DNA from: Moniliella sp. 'wahieum'
Taxonomy: Eukaryota; Basidiomycota; Moniliellomycetes; Moniliellales; Moniliellaceae
Assembly (NCBI GenBank): GCA_003971905.1
Contig: RSEE01000023.1
Coordinates: 496,001-560,000, forward strand
DNA: 64,000 nt
Direction of reading: 5' to 3'
Of this stretch, positions 34,717-46,482 are shown piece after piece (position 1 is the first letter of the stretch; every line of letters begins with the position of its first letter). The translations under genes were made by a program, and so were the position numbers. The notes below the pieces were generated by a model. That model worked only from the letters and a program-made list of their open reading frames with translations. It did not search any database and had not been told where the DNA came from.

Positions 34717-37021
34717 TCAGGGAGGGCGCGTGAAGAACCATCGAAAGATGGCGATGAAGATGTTGGTAGCCAATCCTACAAATATGCCCGAGAGGACCGA
34801 AGGCGAGACAAGCGCACCACCTCGGATCCGACGACGTACCTCAACGGCCATCCGGCGGGTGCGTTCCCGAGTCACCCGAGCCTCCCACCGTGCAGCGCGA
34901 CGGCGCGCGCGAAGGCGCGTGCCAGCGCATCTCGTAGCGCATCCCCCCATTCGAGAGACACGAGCGGAGCAGGCCGGGCCCGGCGCTGGGGGCGGGAACT
35001 TTCGGGCGACGACGGAGTGCTCGGGACGATGCCGATCTCTCTGCCCGCCGTTGAGCGACGCGTGCAGCCAGATCAGCCAGCGGCTCATCATCCGCTTCAA
35101 CTGTTGGTGAGGATGCTGGACTGGGCGTAGGGCGAACACGCGATTGACGTGGCACCACATCTTCCCAAGACGACTCAGAGTGGGCATCAGCTAATCGGTC
35201 CTGTGCTCCAGCGGGCAATTCAGCTTCCACATTAACTGCTTCTTCCTCCTCTCTTCTTCCTCCCCTTCCTTCTGTGTCGGACTCCGAGTCGCTCTCCACC
35301 ACCCTAGGATGGGAGGCCAAGGTAGGGAAGAACGAGGGATGGGGCCGATCTGCGATGAAAAAGAGTGCGATAAAGGGAAGAAAAGCCAACCAGCATACCG
35401 ATCCATGCTTGGCTAACATTCCTGGTCCTGTGTCGGAGCAGGGACTTGCCCTTGTCACCTGTCCCCATGGGGCCGGCACTGAGAGCCATTGGTCCTCAAA
35501 GCGCGAATGTGGGCTTCCTCGTTTCCTGCTTGCAGCGCATCTCCAGTTCGTCCCCGCAACAGTTCCGGTCGCGAATAGAGAAACACGCGGCGGATTCGCT
35601 CGACCTCCTCGGCGCTCAATGCACCCGAGGCAACGAGCTGGTCCAATCCACTAGCCATCTCACCCGCCGTCTCGTCCGTTACAGGAGCCGGACGTTCGCC
35701 TTGATCCCCACCTTCCTCGTGTCCTCGACACCCACTGCACACTGCAAGTAAACCGCTCCGACGCGATGGAAGATACTGTGCGCAATGAGCCCATATGCTC
35801 GGATTGGTCGGATTCAAAGTCACCTTGGTGCGCCATCGCGGTCACCTCATTGTCAGTAGCGCGGGCTTTGCCCTTGTTCCGCATGGGTGCTGGGGCGTCA
35901 TCCTCCTCTTCTGAAGCATCGCCTTGGTCAAAAAGAACTTGCGTTGGGGTGGCATGAAGGGGAGAAGATGGGGCACAGGATTACTCCAGGCGGCACGCAT
36001 GCCCAACGGCACCAGCTTGGCCAACGCGCCCGTGCCGCATCCAATCGGCCAAGACGCTAGGGTCGGGAGGAAGTTGTAAGGGAAGACGAATCACAGCTTC
36101 TTCCACGTCTGGGTTCTTCTTCCCCAGAAAAGGGACCATGGCATGCTGGGCCAATACGCTCGAGCGCACAGCGTGAAGCAGTGGTGCCAAAGGAATGCGC
36201 AGGCCGGCAACAGTCACCGAGTCCCCAGACCCTGGGGGTCGCGGAGCTAGCTCATCGTCTTCCTCGCTGGGAGAGGATGGTTGTTCTGGGGGAGGTGCGG
36301 CAGAGAGGGTGACTGTCCGCTCCCACTCGGGCAGGTGATGCGAATCCAAGCCCGAATCATCGGTCACGGTACCAGCCAGGGCGGAGGCCGGCGAGCATCC
36401 AGGGTATCCAGCCAGTCAACCACAGCACCCTCGATCGGCAAGAAGACGTCCCGAGTGGAGAAGCCGCAGCGGCGTGAAGTAGTGGTGCTGGAAGAGCCTT
36501 AGATCGGATCGCGCTCATCAAAGACCCCACACTGTCCTCGTGGCGGGAATAGACCGTCAGCAGCACTCTACCTCGGGAGCGCGGCCGGAAGTGGGGTGGG
36601 GGTGGACCCACGGGAATTAGGAGTCGAAAAGGTAGGCTCGCACCATCCTCGCCGTTGAAAGTAGCGCTGCGGCGCTGCGGATCGGACGGTGCGGCAGCGC
36701 GACGGAGATGCGGACAACAGCCTCACTGGCAAGGTCTGTCTGGAAGTCGCTGACGCCGGGGTCGGTGAAGCGGATGGTGGCCGGGCGACGGCGGAGGCGG
36801 ACGAATGTGTTGTTCCGCGCGCCGGGCGCCGGGCCGAGGGCGTGTGGGGAATGGCAAGGGCGGGGTGTCCATTCCGACGGGCTGGTGGATGGAGGACAGC
36901 CACCGACGTCGTGGCGAAGCGGACGGCGGCGCTCGCTGCGCGTCAAGCGCTGGCTGAATGCTGGCTGAAAGTTGAAAAGTTGAACTAGCGGCGATGAACG
37001 TTTCAATGCTGGCGGCGCCAC
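34717..37021 (-). CDS. Unrecognised protein-coding locus (one or two genes, frame-broken)
   Basis: Several overlapping minus-strand frames carry protein-like sequence but no family I recognise, and boundaries are approximate. From 5' to 3': TDPGVSDFQTDLASEAVVRI, PRGRVLLTVYSRHEDSVGSL, RDVFLPIEGAVVDWLDTLDA, VAGLRIPLAPLLHAVRSSVL, then PFLGKKNPDVEEAVIRLPLQ and LPPDPSVLADWMRHG. An acidic linker (GDASEEEDDAPAPMRNKGKA) follows. Then come GALSAEEVERIRRVFLYSRP, a hydrophobic segment (WLAFLPFIALFFIAD), an acidic stretch with ESDSESDTEG, and a Pro/Arg-rich region. The end is a hydrophobic C-terminus LSGIFVGLATNIFIAIFRWF (stop at 34717). If single, the product would be a tail-anchored membrane protein. 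It converges with BAP31. Confidence 0.4.
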
Positions 37022-37414
37022 CGCCTGTGATCAATTCGATTCCCATGGCCACGATATCGGTGCGGACTGTCGTGTGCAAACAGGACCATCTATCGAGAAC
37101 ACGCAATGCGGACGTGTCTTTTCCCTGCCTGGCATAGAACACCCTTGACATATGGTGGTCTGGTAGGCTGCGTGGCGTGCACAGGGGGAAAATGTGGATG
37201 AACAGATGGCAACGAACAATGACCGCGGGGTTTTCATGTTGATATCATTACATTGGGTTGAACAATAACAAGGAGGTGGGTTGTGTTCGGAATAGAGAAG
37301 TGGGCGTTGAGCCCGTACATATGCAAGGCGTAGGAGGCAAAGGACTAGGACGGATAACAGTCATCCAAGAGGAAGAAGAAAAAGAATATGAGATGTGGAT
37401 GGGCCAATGCAGCA
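37022..37414. other. Spacer upstream of the unrecognised locus / FOL2 3' region
   Basis: About 0.4 kb, somewhat AT-richer, with no supported coding sequence. Confidence 0.4.
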
Positions 37415-38716
37415 CTAAGCATGACGCCCCATCCCAATGAGGGCGAGAAACTCCTCCCGGGTTTTAGCCCGGTCATGGAATACCGCGCATGCACGACGTG
37501 ATCGTGCGGGAACCTGGCTTTTGTACGCCGCGCATGGACATGCACATGTGCTCGGCCTCCATCACGACTGCAACGCCTTGTGGTGCCAATGCCTCATCGA
37601 GGGCAAGTGCCACTTGCTTCGTCAGCCGTTCCTGCACTTGCAGGCGTCGAGAAAAGACCTCGGCGATCCGTGCCAACTTGGAAAGACCAATGACGAGACG
37701 GTTGGGAATGTAGCCAATATGGATCTTGCCTGTAAAGGGGACGAGATGGTGCTCGCAAAGACTCGAAATCGTAATGTCTTTGACAATCACCATCTCATCG
37801 TGCTCTTCATTAAACACAGCATTCTTGATGACATCTGCAGGAAGAATGGTCAGAATTCATTCGAATACAGAGAAGTCAACGTACCATCCAACTTGGTCTC
37901 ATACCCCCTCGTCATCCACAGCAAAGCTTTCGCATAACGGGTGGGCGTTTCTTTCAGCCCAGGGCGACTGGGGTCCTCGCCCAAACTGCAGGATAGTAGC
38001 CACTGCACCGGCTAGACGTGCTTCGTTCGCAGCTGCCGCCGCAGGCGAGAAGTGAAGCCGATCTAAGGTCCGAGCTGCAGGCCAGCCCAGGCCATTTTGG
38101 TCGATACTGGGGTGCCTGGCGTCATAGCTCCAGAGTCTGGCACGCCACCCTCTGTCACGGGTGCAGTAGGAAGCCCATGAGATAAGGAGAAGCAGCACTC
38201 CGAAGGACGCGAGAAAGGAGGCGGCGCGAGGGTCCTCTTTCTGGCGAGGCTGAAGAGATCGAGGCACATGCTCATCGTCATCGAAATGCGAAACGTCGTA
38301 CCCTGTCCGTGTGGAACGTGATCGGCCTCCCCTTGTGCCTGAAGACGTTCATGAGAGGCAAGGACGTTCAACGTGCGTTCCAAAAGAGACGCCAAAGCCG
38401 CCACGTCGGCGCTTGACTCTGGCGCAGCAGAGGTGCTGCTTCCAAGGGCGGCCTGGGGTGCTGCGTCGATGAGTTCCCCTGCCTTCTTTCCTTCGACCGA
38501 TGCAACCCCACCGAAGTGAATGTCATCGCCCCCCCGGAGGAAGAACCAGGAAGGGGGGATGCATGATGGGCTTCCGGCGGCGACATGGGCGTTGGAGGTG
38601 GTTGCAGTTGCCGAACAAGCGAGGGGTGGTGCGGAGATAGGCCGTTCGGTGAAAGAAAAAGCGTGGGTGATCGGTGCAAAGCTCGGGAGGGGGGCTAGGG
38701 TTTCGTTCAGTGACAT
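37415..38716 (-). CDS. FOL2: GTP cyclohydrolase I
   Basis: Converts GTP to 7,8-dihydroneopterin triphosphate, the first step of folate/pterin synthesis. The N-terminal extension (from [20 protein letters not shown], 38716) is Ser/Ala-rich and fungal-like; an upstream Met at 38740 is possible. The catalytic core begins [10 protein letters not shown], with [12 protein letters not shown]-type sequence disrupted by a slip at about 37960. An intron at 37835-37884 (GTACGT, branch CTGAC, TGCAG) precedes [20 protein letters not shown]. Zinc and active-site motifs: [60 protein letters not shown] slip near 37480 leads to [19 protein letters not shown] and the TAG at 37415-37417. It is divergent from the next gene with only 129 bp between starts. 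Confidence 0.97.
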
Positions 38717-38845
38717 TCGCCGAGAGAGTGTTGCTTGCACCCTACGCCACTAACTTCATCGACCATCACCAGCCCTGGCCGTGCGCACCACGCCCACATC
38801 CCCCTCGCCGAAGCCCCCCCACACACCACCACACCGACTACGACA

Positions 38846-39533
38846 ATGGCTCAAAATCCGTACGCAACTTCTCATTCTTCCAAACTAATCCCTTCCTAAC
38901 CGTCACCCTCCACTCCCATAAGTGTTCTTGCCGTGATCCACCAGACAGACGAGCTGGCCTCGGGTGCGTTCTGCTTCCCTCCATTCTTCGTTCTGTTCTC
39001 GACTAACTCGACCGCACTAGACTTTCGAAAACCCACGCGGAAACCGCTCCTGTTATTTCTCAGCTGCGAATGGTGGGCATGGAGCATGGAGATGACGCTG
39101 CGCGGGAAGCGCCTCTACTTGGACTGCTACGGCAGGCGCTTCAAAGGATGGAGCAAGACGTGGAGGGCATGTTCGCGCTTGTTTACCAAATCCAGGCCTT
39201 TGCCCTGGCTTCAGACCCTGACCCACAAACAGGTAGCTCGACGCTGGTATCCCTACGCCCACAAATCGAGCGTGCGCAAGACCATGTCTCCCAGGCGGTG
39301 GATGCGTACCAGAACGAACTTGGCCAAGCGGGAACTTCTCTACGAATTCGTGGCTGAGAGTTATGTTACAGACGAATTTTGTGACCAATGGAGCCGATGG
39401 ATGAGGTATGTTCTCCCCTGTCGTAATCGCTTCCTGAGCTCGGCTAACCAGGCTTTTTGTCCAGCTTTCGACTGGGGCCAAGTTGGATGTCGATGCATTG
39501 GCAGATCTGCTTGGTGGATTGGGGGGCATCTGA
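38846..39533 (+). CDS. Unrecognised small protein, probably four exons
   Basis: Not assigned to a family. Exon 1 is MAQNP (ATG 38846), followed by an apparent intron ending in ATAAG at about 38921. Exon 2 reads VLAVIHQTDELAS. A second intron (GTGCGT...CTAG, about 38964-39019) is followed by a long exon with LSKTHAETAPVISQLRMVGM, REAPLLGLLRQALQRMEQDV, EGMFALVYQIQAFAL and LVSLRPQIERAQDHVSQAVD. A third intron (GTATGT...CCAG, about 39406-39465) leads to LSTGAKLDVDALADLLGGLG and TGA at 39531-39533. The composition predicts a mostly helical, soluble protein of about 150-180 residues. One or two frame slips are needed. A subunit of a nuclear complex is conceivable, but nothing in the sequence proves it. 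Confidence 0.5.
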
Positions 39534-40624
39534 TCCGAATGAGCACCAACCTCTCACCCCAAATTCCGACTACCTTGGCGTGTACTACGAGATCCGTCTT
39601 ATGAGGGTGGATATCTCTGAGGGGCCCCTGCATGGCACACGTCCATTTCCTGTGGATACCTTTGTTTGCTTGCGCTTCGGACCAGGCTTGTCCCAGTTTG
39701 GATCTTAGTCTATGCCTCACCGCCCGGCCATTTACAGATAGATGTATTGGGTACTGCATAGTGACGTGTGCAGTACACATCGAGTGGGTTTCGTTAGGAC
39801 GTTCAACATGGCACAGCGTGTTTGGGTGGGATGTCATGTAGCGAGGGTGCAAAGGCGCTGAGGATGGTCTGGCTGTAGCCCGCTCTGCGCCTCCATGGAA
39901 CCGTCATGGGCAGCCACGTACAACTGTTTCCATTCCTCGTGTAAGATGAAACTCGCTGGTGCAGCCCCTTCGCAATCCCAATTGCTCATCCTGCAGATCG
40001 CGCGAAGGCCAGAAGCCTTGGTCTAGCACCTACATCTGTTTTCCTTCCTGCGGATTACTGCTGCTGGGGGCCGCTGGGACGAGCTGCTAGCAGTACGAGA
40101 AAAAGATCAGTCTGGAGGCCCTAACGTCCTTGCCAACAGGCTCTACTACTCAGTCGACGATACATGGATTTGGAATGAAGCCAACTGCATGTAAAAGGCT
40201 ATATATTCAGGCAAGAACGTTCGAACATACAAGTTTGCGGACATTGATGCAAGCTTGCGTACTGTTGTGCACGTTCGCGCCAGAATGAGGGCTACTAGTA
40301 GCGGCAAAAAACTCGTAACAGGACACGGAGGGGTAGGAGACGGAACCGAATCCACAAGATAAGAAGTGACATTGAGGAATTGGGGCATTAAGAACAGGTA
40401 GATCTTGGACAGGATCATATGGATTCATGGAGAGCGTTGGAGATGCCGTTAGGACCAAAGAAAAAAAGAAGAGAGCAGAGGGAAAAGGGAAAAGGGAGAA
40501 AACACTCCGGGGAATAGATGAGCAAAAGTGAGCCAGCAGGTATAAAGATACGAGCAATTTCCCAGGAGGGGCATACAATTGGCGTCGTAAGAAGCTGGGC
40601 CACCCCATTGACCTTGCCCTTTAG
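39534..40624. other. Convergent spacer
   Basis: 1.1 kb between the small + strand gene and the 3' end of opsin 1. AT-richer, with A-rich runs at 40455-40500 on the + strand. Open frames are present on the minus strand at 40146-40608 but look like 3' UTR, with no family features. Confidence 0.45.
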
Positions 40625-41683
40625 TCATTGCAAAAAATGACTACCGGGGCAAGGACAATGAGTAACGACTTGCTTAGGCCGACTCGGTGGCAGGCTGCTC
40701 GCCTCCTTGGTGGTAGCCGGAGCCGCTGCGGCCTCGCCGGACGCAGCCGCCGCGACAACCGGGAGCAACGTCGGGGGCAAAGATCGAAGCCTTGCTCGAG
40801 AAGAGGCCAAAGCGTTCGTAATCGACCCCGAGACGGCGTAGACGAAGTACGAGAGGCAGAGACCCTTGGACAGAAGGTCAAGGACACCGTAGTAGATGAA
40901 CTCGCCGTCGGGAGAAATGTCGTTGCTAGCATCGGCCACACCCAGGCATCACATACACAATCGTCCACAAGGCAAAGCCCGAAACGACAGGAATGTAAGC
41001 CCAGAAAACGTCCGAGCCAGTCTTCTTGGCAGCCAAAAGAGCCGGGCCAAAGAGCACCCACAGGACCCACGTCAGGCGCACACGCCGAAGACAAACCAAC
41101 CCCACTTGTAGCTGCTGTGCGTAAGAGCACCAGCCAATCCACAGACGACAGCGACAGTCTCAATGAAGACCGTCATGAAGATGGTAGACAGGGGAACGGG
41201 CGAGACGAGAAGAATGGCAATGATAACGAAAGGCGTCGAAACAAGCCAGTCGACATAGCGCGAGATCCTGATCAATAGCGAAAAGTCAGTACCTCATTGG
41301 CAAGGCAGTTGCAACCAAATGCAACAAGGCCTCAATGAGTGAAAACGCACCAAAGACCGCGTCGCCACATTGTTAATCCCGTTGCCATTGCCTTTCCAGT
41401 GACCAGAACGGAACTCGACGGACACAGGAACCGCGCCGAGGTTGGAAGCAAGAGCGTACCAGTTGAGTGCATTGCACGCCAACGTAGCAGCGACGAGGTA
41501 GTTAAAAGTACGGTGGCCGCGGTTCACCGCGAAGAAAGTGTAGGCCGAGAGAGCCAAAAAGACAACCGTTTGAACAGCGAAAATGGCCCAAGCAAAGTCG
41601 CTGCCGTGCGAGTTGACAGTGACGTTGGACGCAACCGGGTTGCTCGACACGGAGTCGCGTGCAGTCATCCAAGGGAGTGACAT
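40625..41683 (-). CDS. Microbial-type rhodopsin (fungal opsin), paralogue 1
   Basis: Seven-helix retinal protein of the fungal bacteriorhodopsin-like family. The start at 41683 gives MSLPWMTARDSVSSNPVASN; MTARDS at 41668 is an alternative. Helices A and B: GSDFAWAIFAVQTVVFLALS, FNYLVAATLACNALNWYALA then SNLGAVPVSVEFRSG. An intron at about 41278-41361 precedes helix C: RYVDWLVSTPFVIIAILLVS. The proton-acceptor Asp (D85 position in bacteriorhodopsin) is present, while the D96 donor position is Ala. Later helices: SSYKWGWFVFGVC, LTWVLWVLFGPALLAAKK (after a slip at about 41076) and FWAYIPVVSGFALWTIVYV. Helix G: FIYYGVLDLLSKGLCLSYFV, with the Schiff-base Lys codon at 40865-40867 and the D212-type Asp four residues before it. 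The C-terminal tail is Ala/Pro-rich. Confidence 0.95.
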
Positions 41684-41828
41684 GTCGAATTAAGATCGAG
41701 AAAAGTACAAAACAAGGGGGATAGGGCGGGAGAAGGCGAGAAGATGAATGTAAAAGGCTTTGAGCGAAGCCAGGTGCGTATGACAGGTGAGGGGTGGAGG
41801 ACTCCGACGATGCCAGCTGCGGGGGGGC

Positions 41829-41837
41829 ATATATATA
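41829..41837 (-). promoter_or_regulatory. Candidate TATA box of opsin 1
   Basis: TATATATA about 146 bp upstream of the opsin 1 start on the coding strand, in otherwise GC-rich DNA. Confidence 0.4.
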
Positions 41838-41839
41838 CA

Positions 41840-44800
41840 CATCTACAATAGGTCCGTGCAGCGGTCGCGCATCGCATACTATAGCGAGAGTCCATCGAAG
41901 GGGCAGATGCCTAAGAGCAACGTATGAAGACTGTTGCGCGAGGGCGCAGTTCAGCCACAGTGCTAGGCTCCCGCACAATGGCTCTGCCGCCAGGGTCCTC
42001 GCGGGCGTTGCCCATCCCTCGATACCGAATGCCAGAGGGGCGCCCCATTGGGCTGCTGTCGACTTGAGCAACACCCTACGTTGGTGTACGTGAGTGCAGA
42101 GCGTTGGGTACACTATAGTGAAAGACACTCCTCCTCCTCTCCCAGGCTTCCGTTGGCCGCCGAGCCCAACGTAAGAGGCTTGAGCTCCAGGCTGGTCTGC
42201 GCGCGCGATCTGAGTGCTCAGGCTGAGTGCCCAGGAGAGCACCCGAGCGCATCAGCCCCACACCCTGTTCAAGCTTCAGTGCGTGCGAGCATTAGAGAGG
42301 CTGAGCATATTGTTGTACTCAGGCTGAGGCGCTGAGGCGCTGAGGCGTGGAAGAGGCGCAGAGAGACACCTAGAGACGAAATGACCAATGATTAATGACT
42401 AGTGACTGCGGGGGGCTCGGCGCCTCAGCGCTGCTCAGCGCGCTCAGCTGGAGGTATACCGGCTTCCAGAGCTTCCTCTGGGGCCACTGTCGTCGATCGC
42501 AGAAGTCAAGTCAAGAGTGGGCCGGCACGCGGGCACCCCGGAGGGAGAAGGGCCCCGATCATGATATCAGCTGCATCAGCATATTTGCATCATCATGATT
42601 CCCGAATATCCTCATATTATACGCGCACACAGGATCACGCCAGTTGTGTGGTCCCTTCGTATATCCGCGGATAATATATTCGCGAGGTTGCGCCACAGAC
42701 GTGACGGTATTTTTTTGGCTCATCGACTAGTCAGGTCATGTCAAGTGACTATTATAGTGACCCAGTGACAGCCCGTGACTATGACTCTGAAGCCTAATAG
42801 AGCGGGCCTGACTTTTCGGTCTCTCGCGAGTGGCACTGAGTACGGAACAGACGCTACGCTGGGATCTGATATCGTGAAGGCGGGGGGGGGTGCCAACTGC
42901 GCGGCGGTGGAAAACGCAAGCCAACAAGCAGAGCCAAGGTGGACCCCACATCTCAATGCTCTCCGCGTTCTCGTCTGCGCCGCTCTCAAAGGCCCTATAT
43001 ACATCCTATCCGATCTCCACAGCGTCACCCTGACGATCATGATTAAGGAGTGATGACTCCACTGAGAATGCCGGGAAAGAGGATAAGGCGCCGTAGAAGG
43101 GGCTTCGGTAGCGATGAAGACACAATACCAACAGGAAGAAATATTTTGAGCTGATCAGGGCCCTCCGCACGACGCGCGCCGCCGATGTGGTGTTTTTCGA
43201 GTTTGAGGACGTGGGTATTTGACGCGGACGGAGTGTCATTAATCTGATGTTTGCAAGGAAAAGGGGGGGTTGCGAGTGTGGGCTCCAGTGGTGCGGGGAG
43301 AGCGCTCAGCCTGAGCGCTTCGACAGGGCTCACATGCACAGAAGGCTCTAATATAGACATGTGAACGTTGAACGCTGGACGTGTCGAGCGTTGTTGTACG
43401 TAACATAAGATTAGCGCTTAGTGGCTGAGCCTCAGCGCTCAGGCGCTCAGGCTGAGCTCAGCCCAGTAGTACTATGGCGAGTGCCCTAGTGGCTCTTGTG
43501 ATCGAGATCTATTTCAAAAGCCCCGAACCATTCGGGGCATCGTGCATCGAGTGACCGAAAAGGAAGGAGGTATGAAACTTGAGCGCCTTTCTAGCAGTGC
43601 TTTAACCCAGCCACTACCTTTGCGGGGTTAATATTACTTTTGGTGCAGCCCCTCTGGCCGTCAAAAACCAAGCCAAGACGTCACTGTGTTCTGTGGCACT
43701 TGGCATATCGGGAATGATTAATGATCGAAATGAATGTACGTGATGCGCGTGATGAACGATGGACGATATGGCAATCACTAGTCACTAGTCACTAGTGACT
43801 TGTGGCCTAGTGACTAGTGACTAGTGACTAGTGACCGGTGCCGGTGACCCCAGCTGTTTAATCAAGCGTCAAGCTTCAGCTCAAGCTCTCAATCTGAGAT
43901 CTCAAAAGGCTCAAAGCGTTCGCCCAAGGCTGACGCTCAGCTCAGCCTGAGCAGCTTGAGCTTCACAGAACTCATCAACGCTCCAGCGCCGCTCGACAAC
44001 TGTGAATATTGGACGACCGCGTGCTGAACGTCGAAGACCGGTAGGCGAACGCCGAGCGCTGAGCCGCTGTGCTTAGCCTATTAAGCGCACAATGTCAGCG
44101 GCGGAGCAGCACTGCCAGTACTGAGCCGTTTTTGAACCTCAGCGCCTCAGGCCTCTTCGGCGCCAGCAGCCTCGGCGCCTCAGCGTCTCATCTGAAGTGC
44201 TTGAGCGCTGTGAGCTTGATGCGCTCTCTGGATCTGAGTTAGGCCTGAGGCTCAGGCCTGAGGCCTGAGGAGACGAACGCAGCCAACAGCACGGGGGGTG
44301 TATATGTTACCTGCACAGGGCCCTGCCAGCGAGGTGCGGCTGCCAAACTGACGTGATTATGCACGTGCGGCTGAAGTCATGTCAGCGTGTCAGAGAGTGA
44401 CCCGGTGGCTGTCACCATGTCACCGGCATTGGGAAGAGACGAGCACCCTCGAGCACCTACACGTTCAACGTTACTAGAAACGTTAAACGGTGATAATCGA
44501 TAAACGTGCTCTTTCCAACCATTTCAAGCTTCATATATACGTAGGCTTTTTGTGCAACACTTTAAGGCGTTGGTTCTCTCGACGTTCGCGTTACGCGTTA
44601 CTGCGCATTGCCCTCTCCAAGGATCGATGAGTGATATGGGTTTCACCTGACACACTCTGACCGGCTGACCGCTCTACCGCCTCCCTAGATCCGGCAGATG
44701 CGTCAGATGACGTCTCAGATCAGAGATGTCAAAACGTATGAAATTTTTGCCATTTCTTTTGCCACGGGCACTCACAATATCTCCCGCTCACACTCATCCA

Positions 44801-46482
44801 ACCTCGTCTCTTTTTCAAATGTGGAGAGCAACCACACAGACGATAGTTCCTGCTTTACAGCTTTGCACATCATGGGATGGGTGAACAAGAAAATCTTCTC
44901 TTGCCCCTGACGATCGTCATCCATGGTGCAGCCTCCAACCTTCGCGCTTCCTTGAGACAGCGAGATCCACAATCTCGTCTTTCAATATGAGTCAGTTTTT
45001 TTGTGGGTGCGCTCTACGCACTCTGACGACCGGGCCGAAGGGCTGTATCGAGTATCGAACACCTCCGCACCGCTCTCCTGAAGCCCTGAGAGGTTGAAGG
45101 TTTGCGATGATTGGGCGTTGAACGTTGGACTTGAAGCTTCAACCGGTCACATGGTCACCCGGTCACAGTTGATCAACGCGATCAACTGATCCCCGAGGCC
45201 TCCCGAATAGTCGATGATGCTGATGGGAGGAAGAGATGCCTGACAACCTATATGCACCGCCAGCCACGCACTGCAGCAAACAGCAGCTGTGGGTGGGTTC
45301 AGATTCAGACGCTGAGATTCAGCTCTCGCCGGCCAGAGACCTGAGGCTCTCAGGCCTGGGCCTGACGGCCCCAGCATCCGTTTGGCACCCTACACGACGG
45401 ACTATATCATGTGTACACATACGTAAGAAAATTTCCTCCGAACACAAAAGCCGTTAAAATCCAAACTCACAGGGTCACTTTCCTGCAGGCGCACACACCA
45501 AAAGCGTGTATCAGCTTTGTGCTGCCACACCTAGGGTGCCGTGATGCACACATTCATGCCTCACAACAAACTGCATGCTGCTTACCTAGTACATGAATAT
45601 TGAGGGCCTTGAGGATTGAGGCACTACTTCCATACCCCACAACGGATGCACAGGCCCCTTTTCTCAGCCCCTTATAGGCGCCTTAGCGCTCAACAGAGCC
45701 TTAAGCTTTATGAGCCCCTCAATCTAGCTCAATCCCACCTCTCACACAGCAGTTGAGCGCTTAGTGCTAACGTGTTGTTCAATGCTCAGGCGCTCAGGCA
45801 TCATGTTTAGTCGCTGAAGTTCAGCTGAGGTTCAGCGCTGGGGTTCAGCGCGCTGAGCATCATGCACCATGCTGAGTACACTGAGTAATACCATGCGCGC
45901 TGCCGGTGTGTATTTGTGCCAACGCCAGCATCAGTGAGAATCGAGACGGTCCACATGCCACCCAGACATGCGATGTCATATGATTCCACACCCAATGCCG
46001 AGCACGGTCATATGCTGAGGTCAACAGGCGCCCGGTGCCGCTCAAGCGTTGCTGGGGTTCTGCCTTTTGAGGCTGGAAGCCTGAGACTTGGCGAAGATGG
46101 TGGGGTGTGAGATCTGAGATCTGAGACCAAAAGAAGAGATGATGAATCAGTACTCAGTAAACAGTACTCAGTGAGGTCACTGGGCCCGTGAGATGGCAAG
46201 CAGCAGCTGTCTGAGCGCTCCTGTCGCTTCATTTGAAAAGATTGATGCCTGAACTCCCCAGGACTATATCCGAAAAGGCCACCGTGATGGTCACACACTC
46301 TTGCACCGCACAGACCATCACGAAACTTCCCTTACCACAAGCCCGCCTGCCTGTTTCTTTTAAGTACCGGCATCTTGCCAAACAAAAGCCAATTCAAGCT
46401 CTCTCGCCGATTACTCGCCCCTTTCACACGCTTCTCTTCCATCTCCCCCTGTTTACATCGCCCAGTTTTCTCTCTTGCCGCC
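41840..46482. other. Gene-free spacer between divergent opsins, rich in palindromic words
   Basis: About 4.6 kb with no supported coding sequence. It is built from short self-complementary words in many copies: GCTCAG/CTGAGC with AGCGCT (clusters at 42300-42450, 43420-43465, 43860-43980, 44040-44280, 45300-45370 and 45780-45860), CTAGTGA/TCACTAG, AACGTT and GGTCACCGGTGACC-like runs (44390-44430, 45140-45180). Frames here are short and biased to the repeated words. The last few hundred bases before 46483 are pyrimidine-rich, like a leader of a well-expressed gene. Confidence 0.7.
43774..43838. repeat. Large inverted repeat of 7-bp CACTAGT / CTAGTGA units
   Basis: The left arm has three tandem CACTAGT units and the right arm four tandem CTAGTGA units, separated by about 10 bases (CTTGTGGC). 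The arms are complementary over about 20 bases. This could extrude as a hairpin or cruciform. Confidence 0.85.

Noticed and set aside
40146-40608. Minus-strand frame with a hydrophobic start downstream of opsin 1
   Set aside because: Composition matches 3' UTR DNA and no conserved pattern is present.
40628-41278. Open + strand frame opposite opsin 1, and the mirror case at 46498-47229 opposite opsin 2
   Set aside because: Highly charged translations that exist only because hydrophobic helices are encoded on the other strand.
43770-43840. CRISPR-like or telomere-like array
   Set aside because: Units are 7 bp with no spacers, arranged as an inverted repeat in a eukaryotic spacer; no TTAGGG-type sequence is present.
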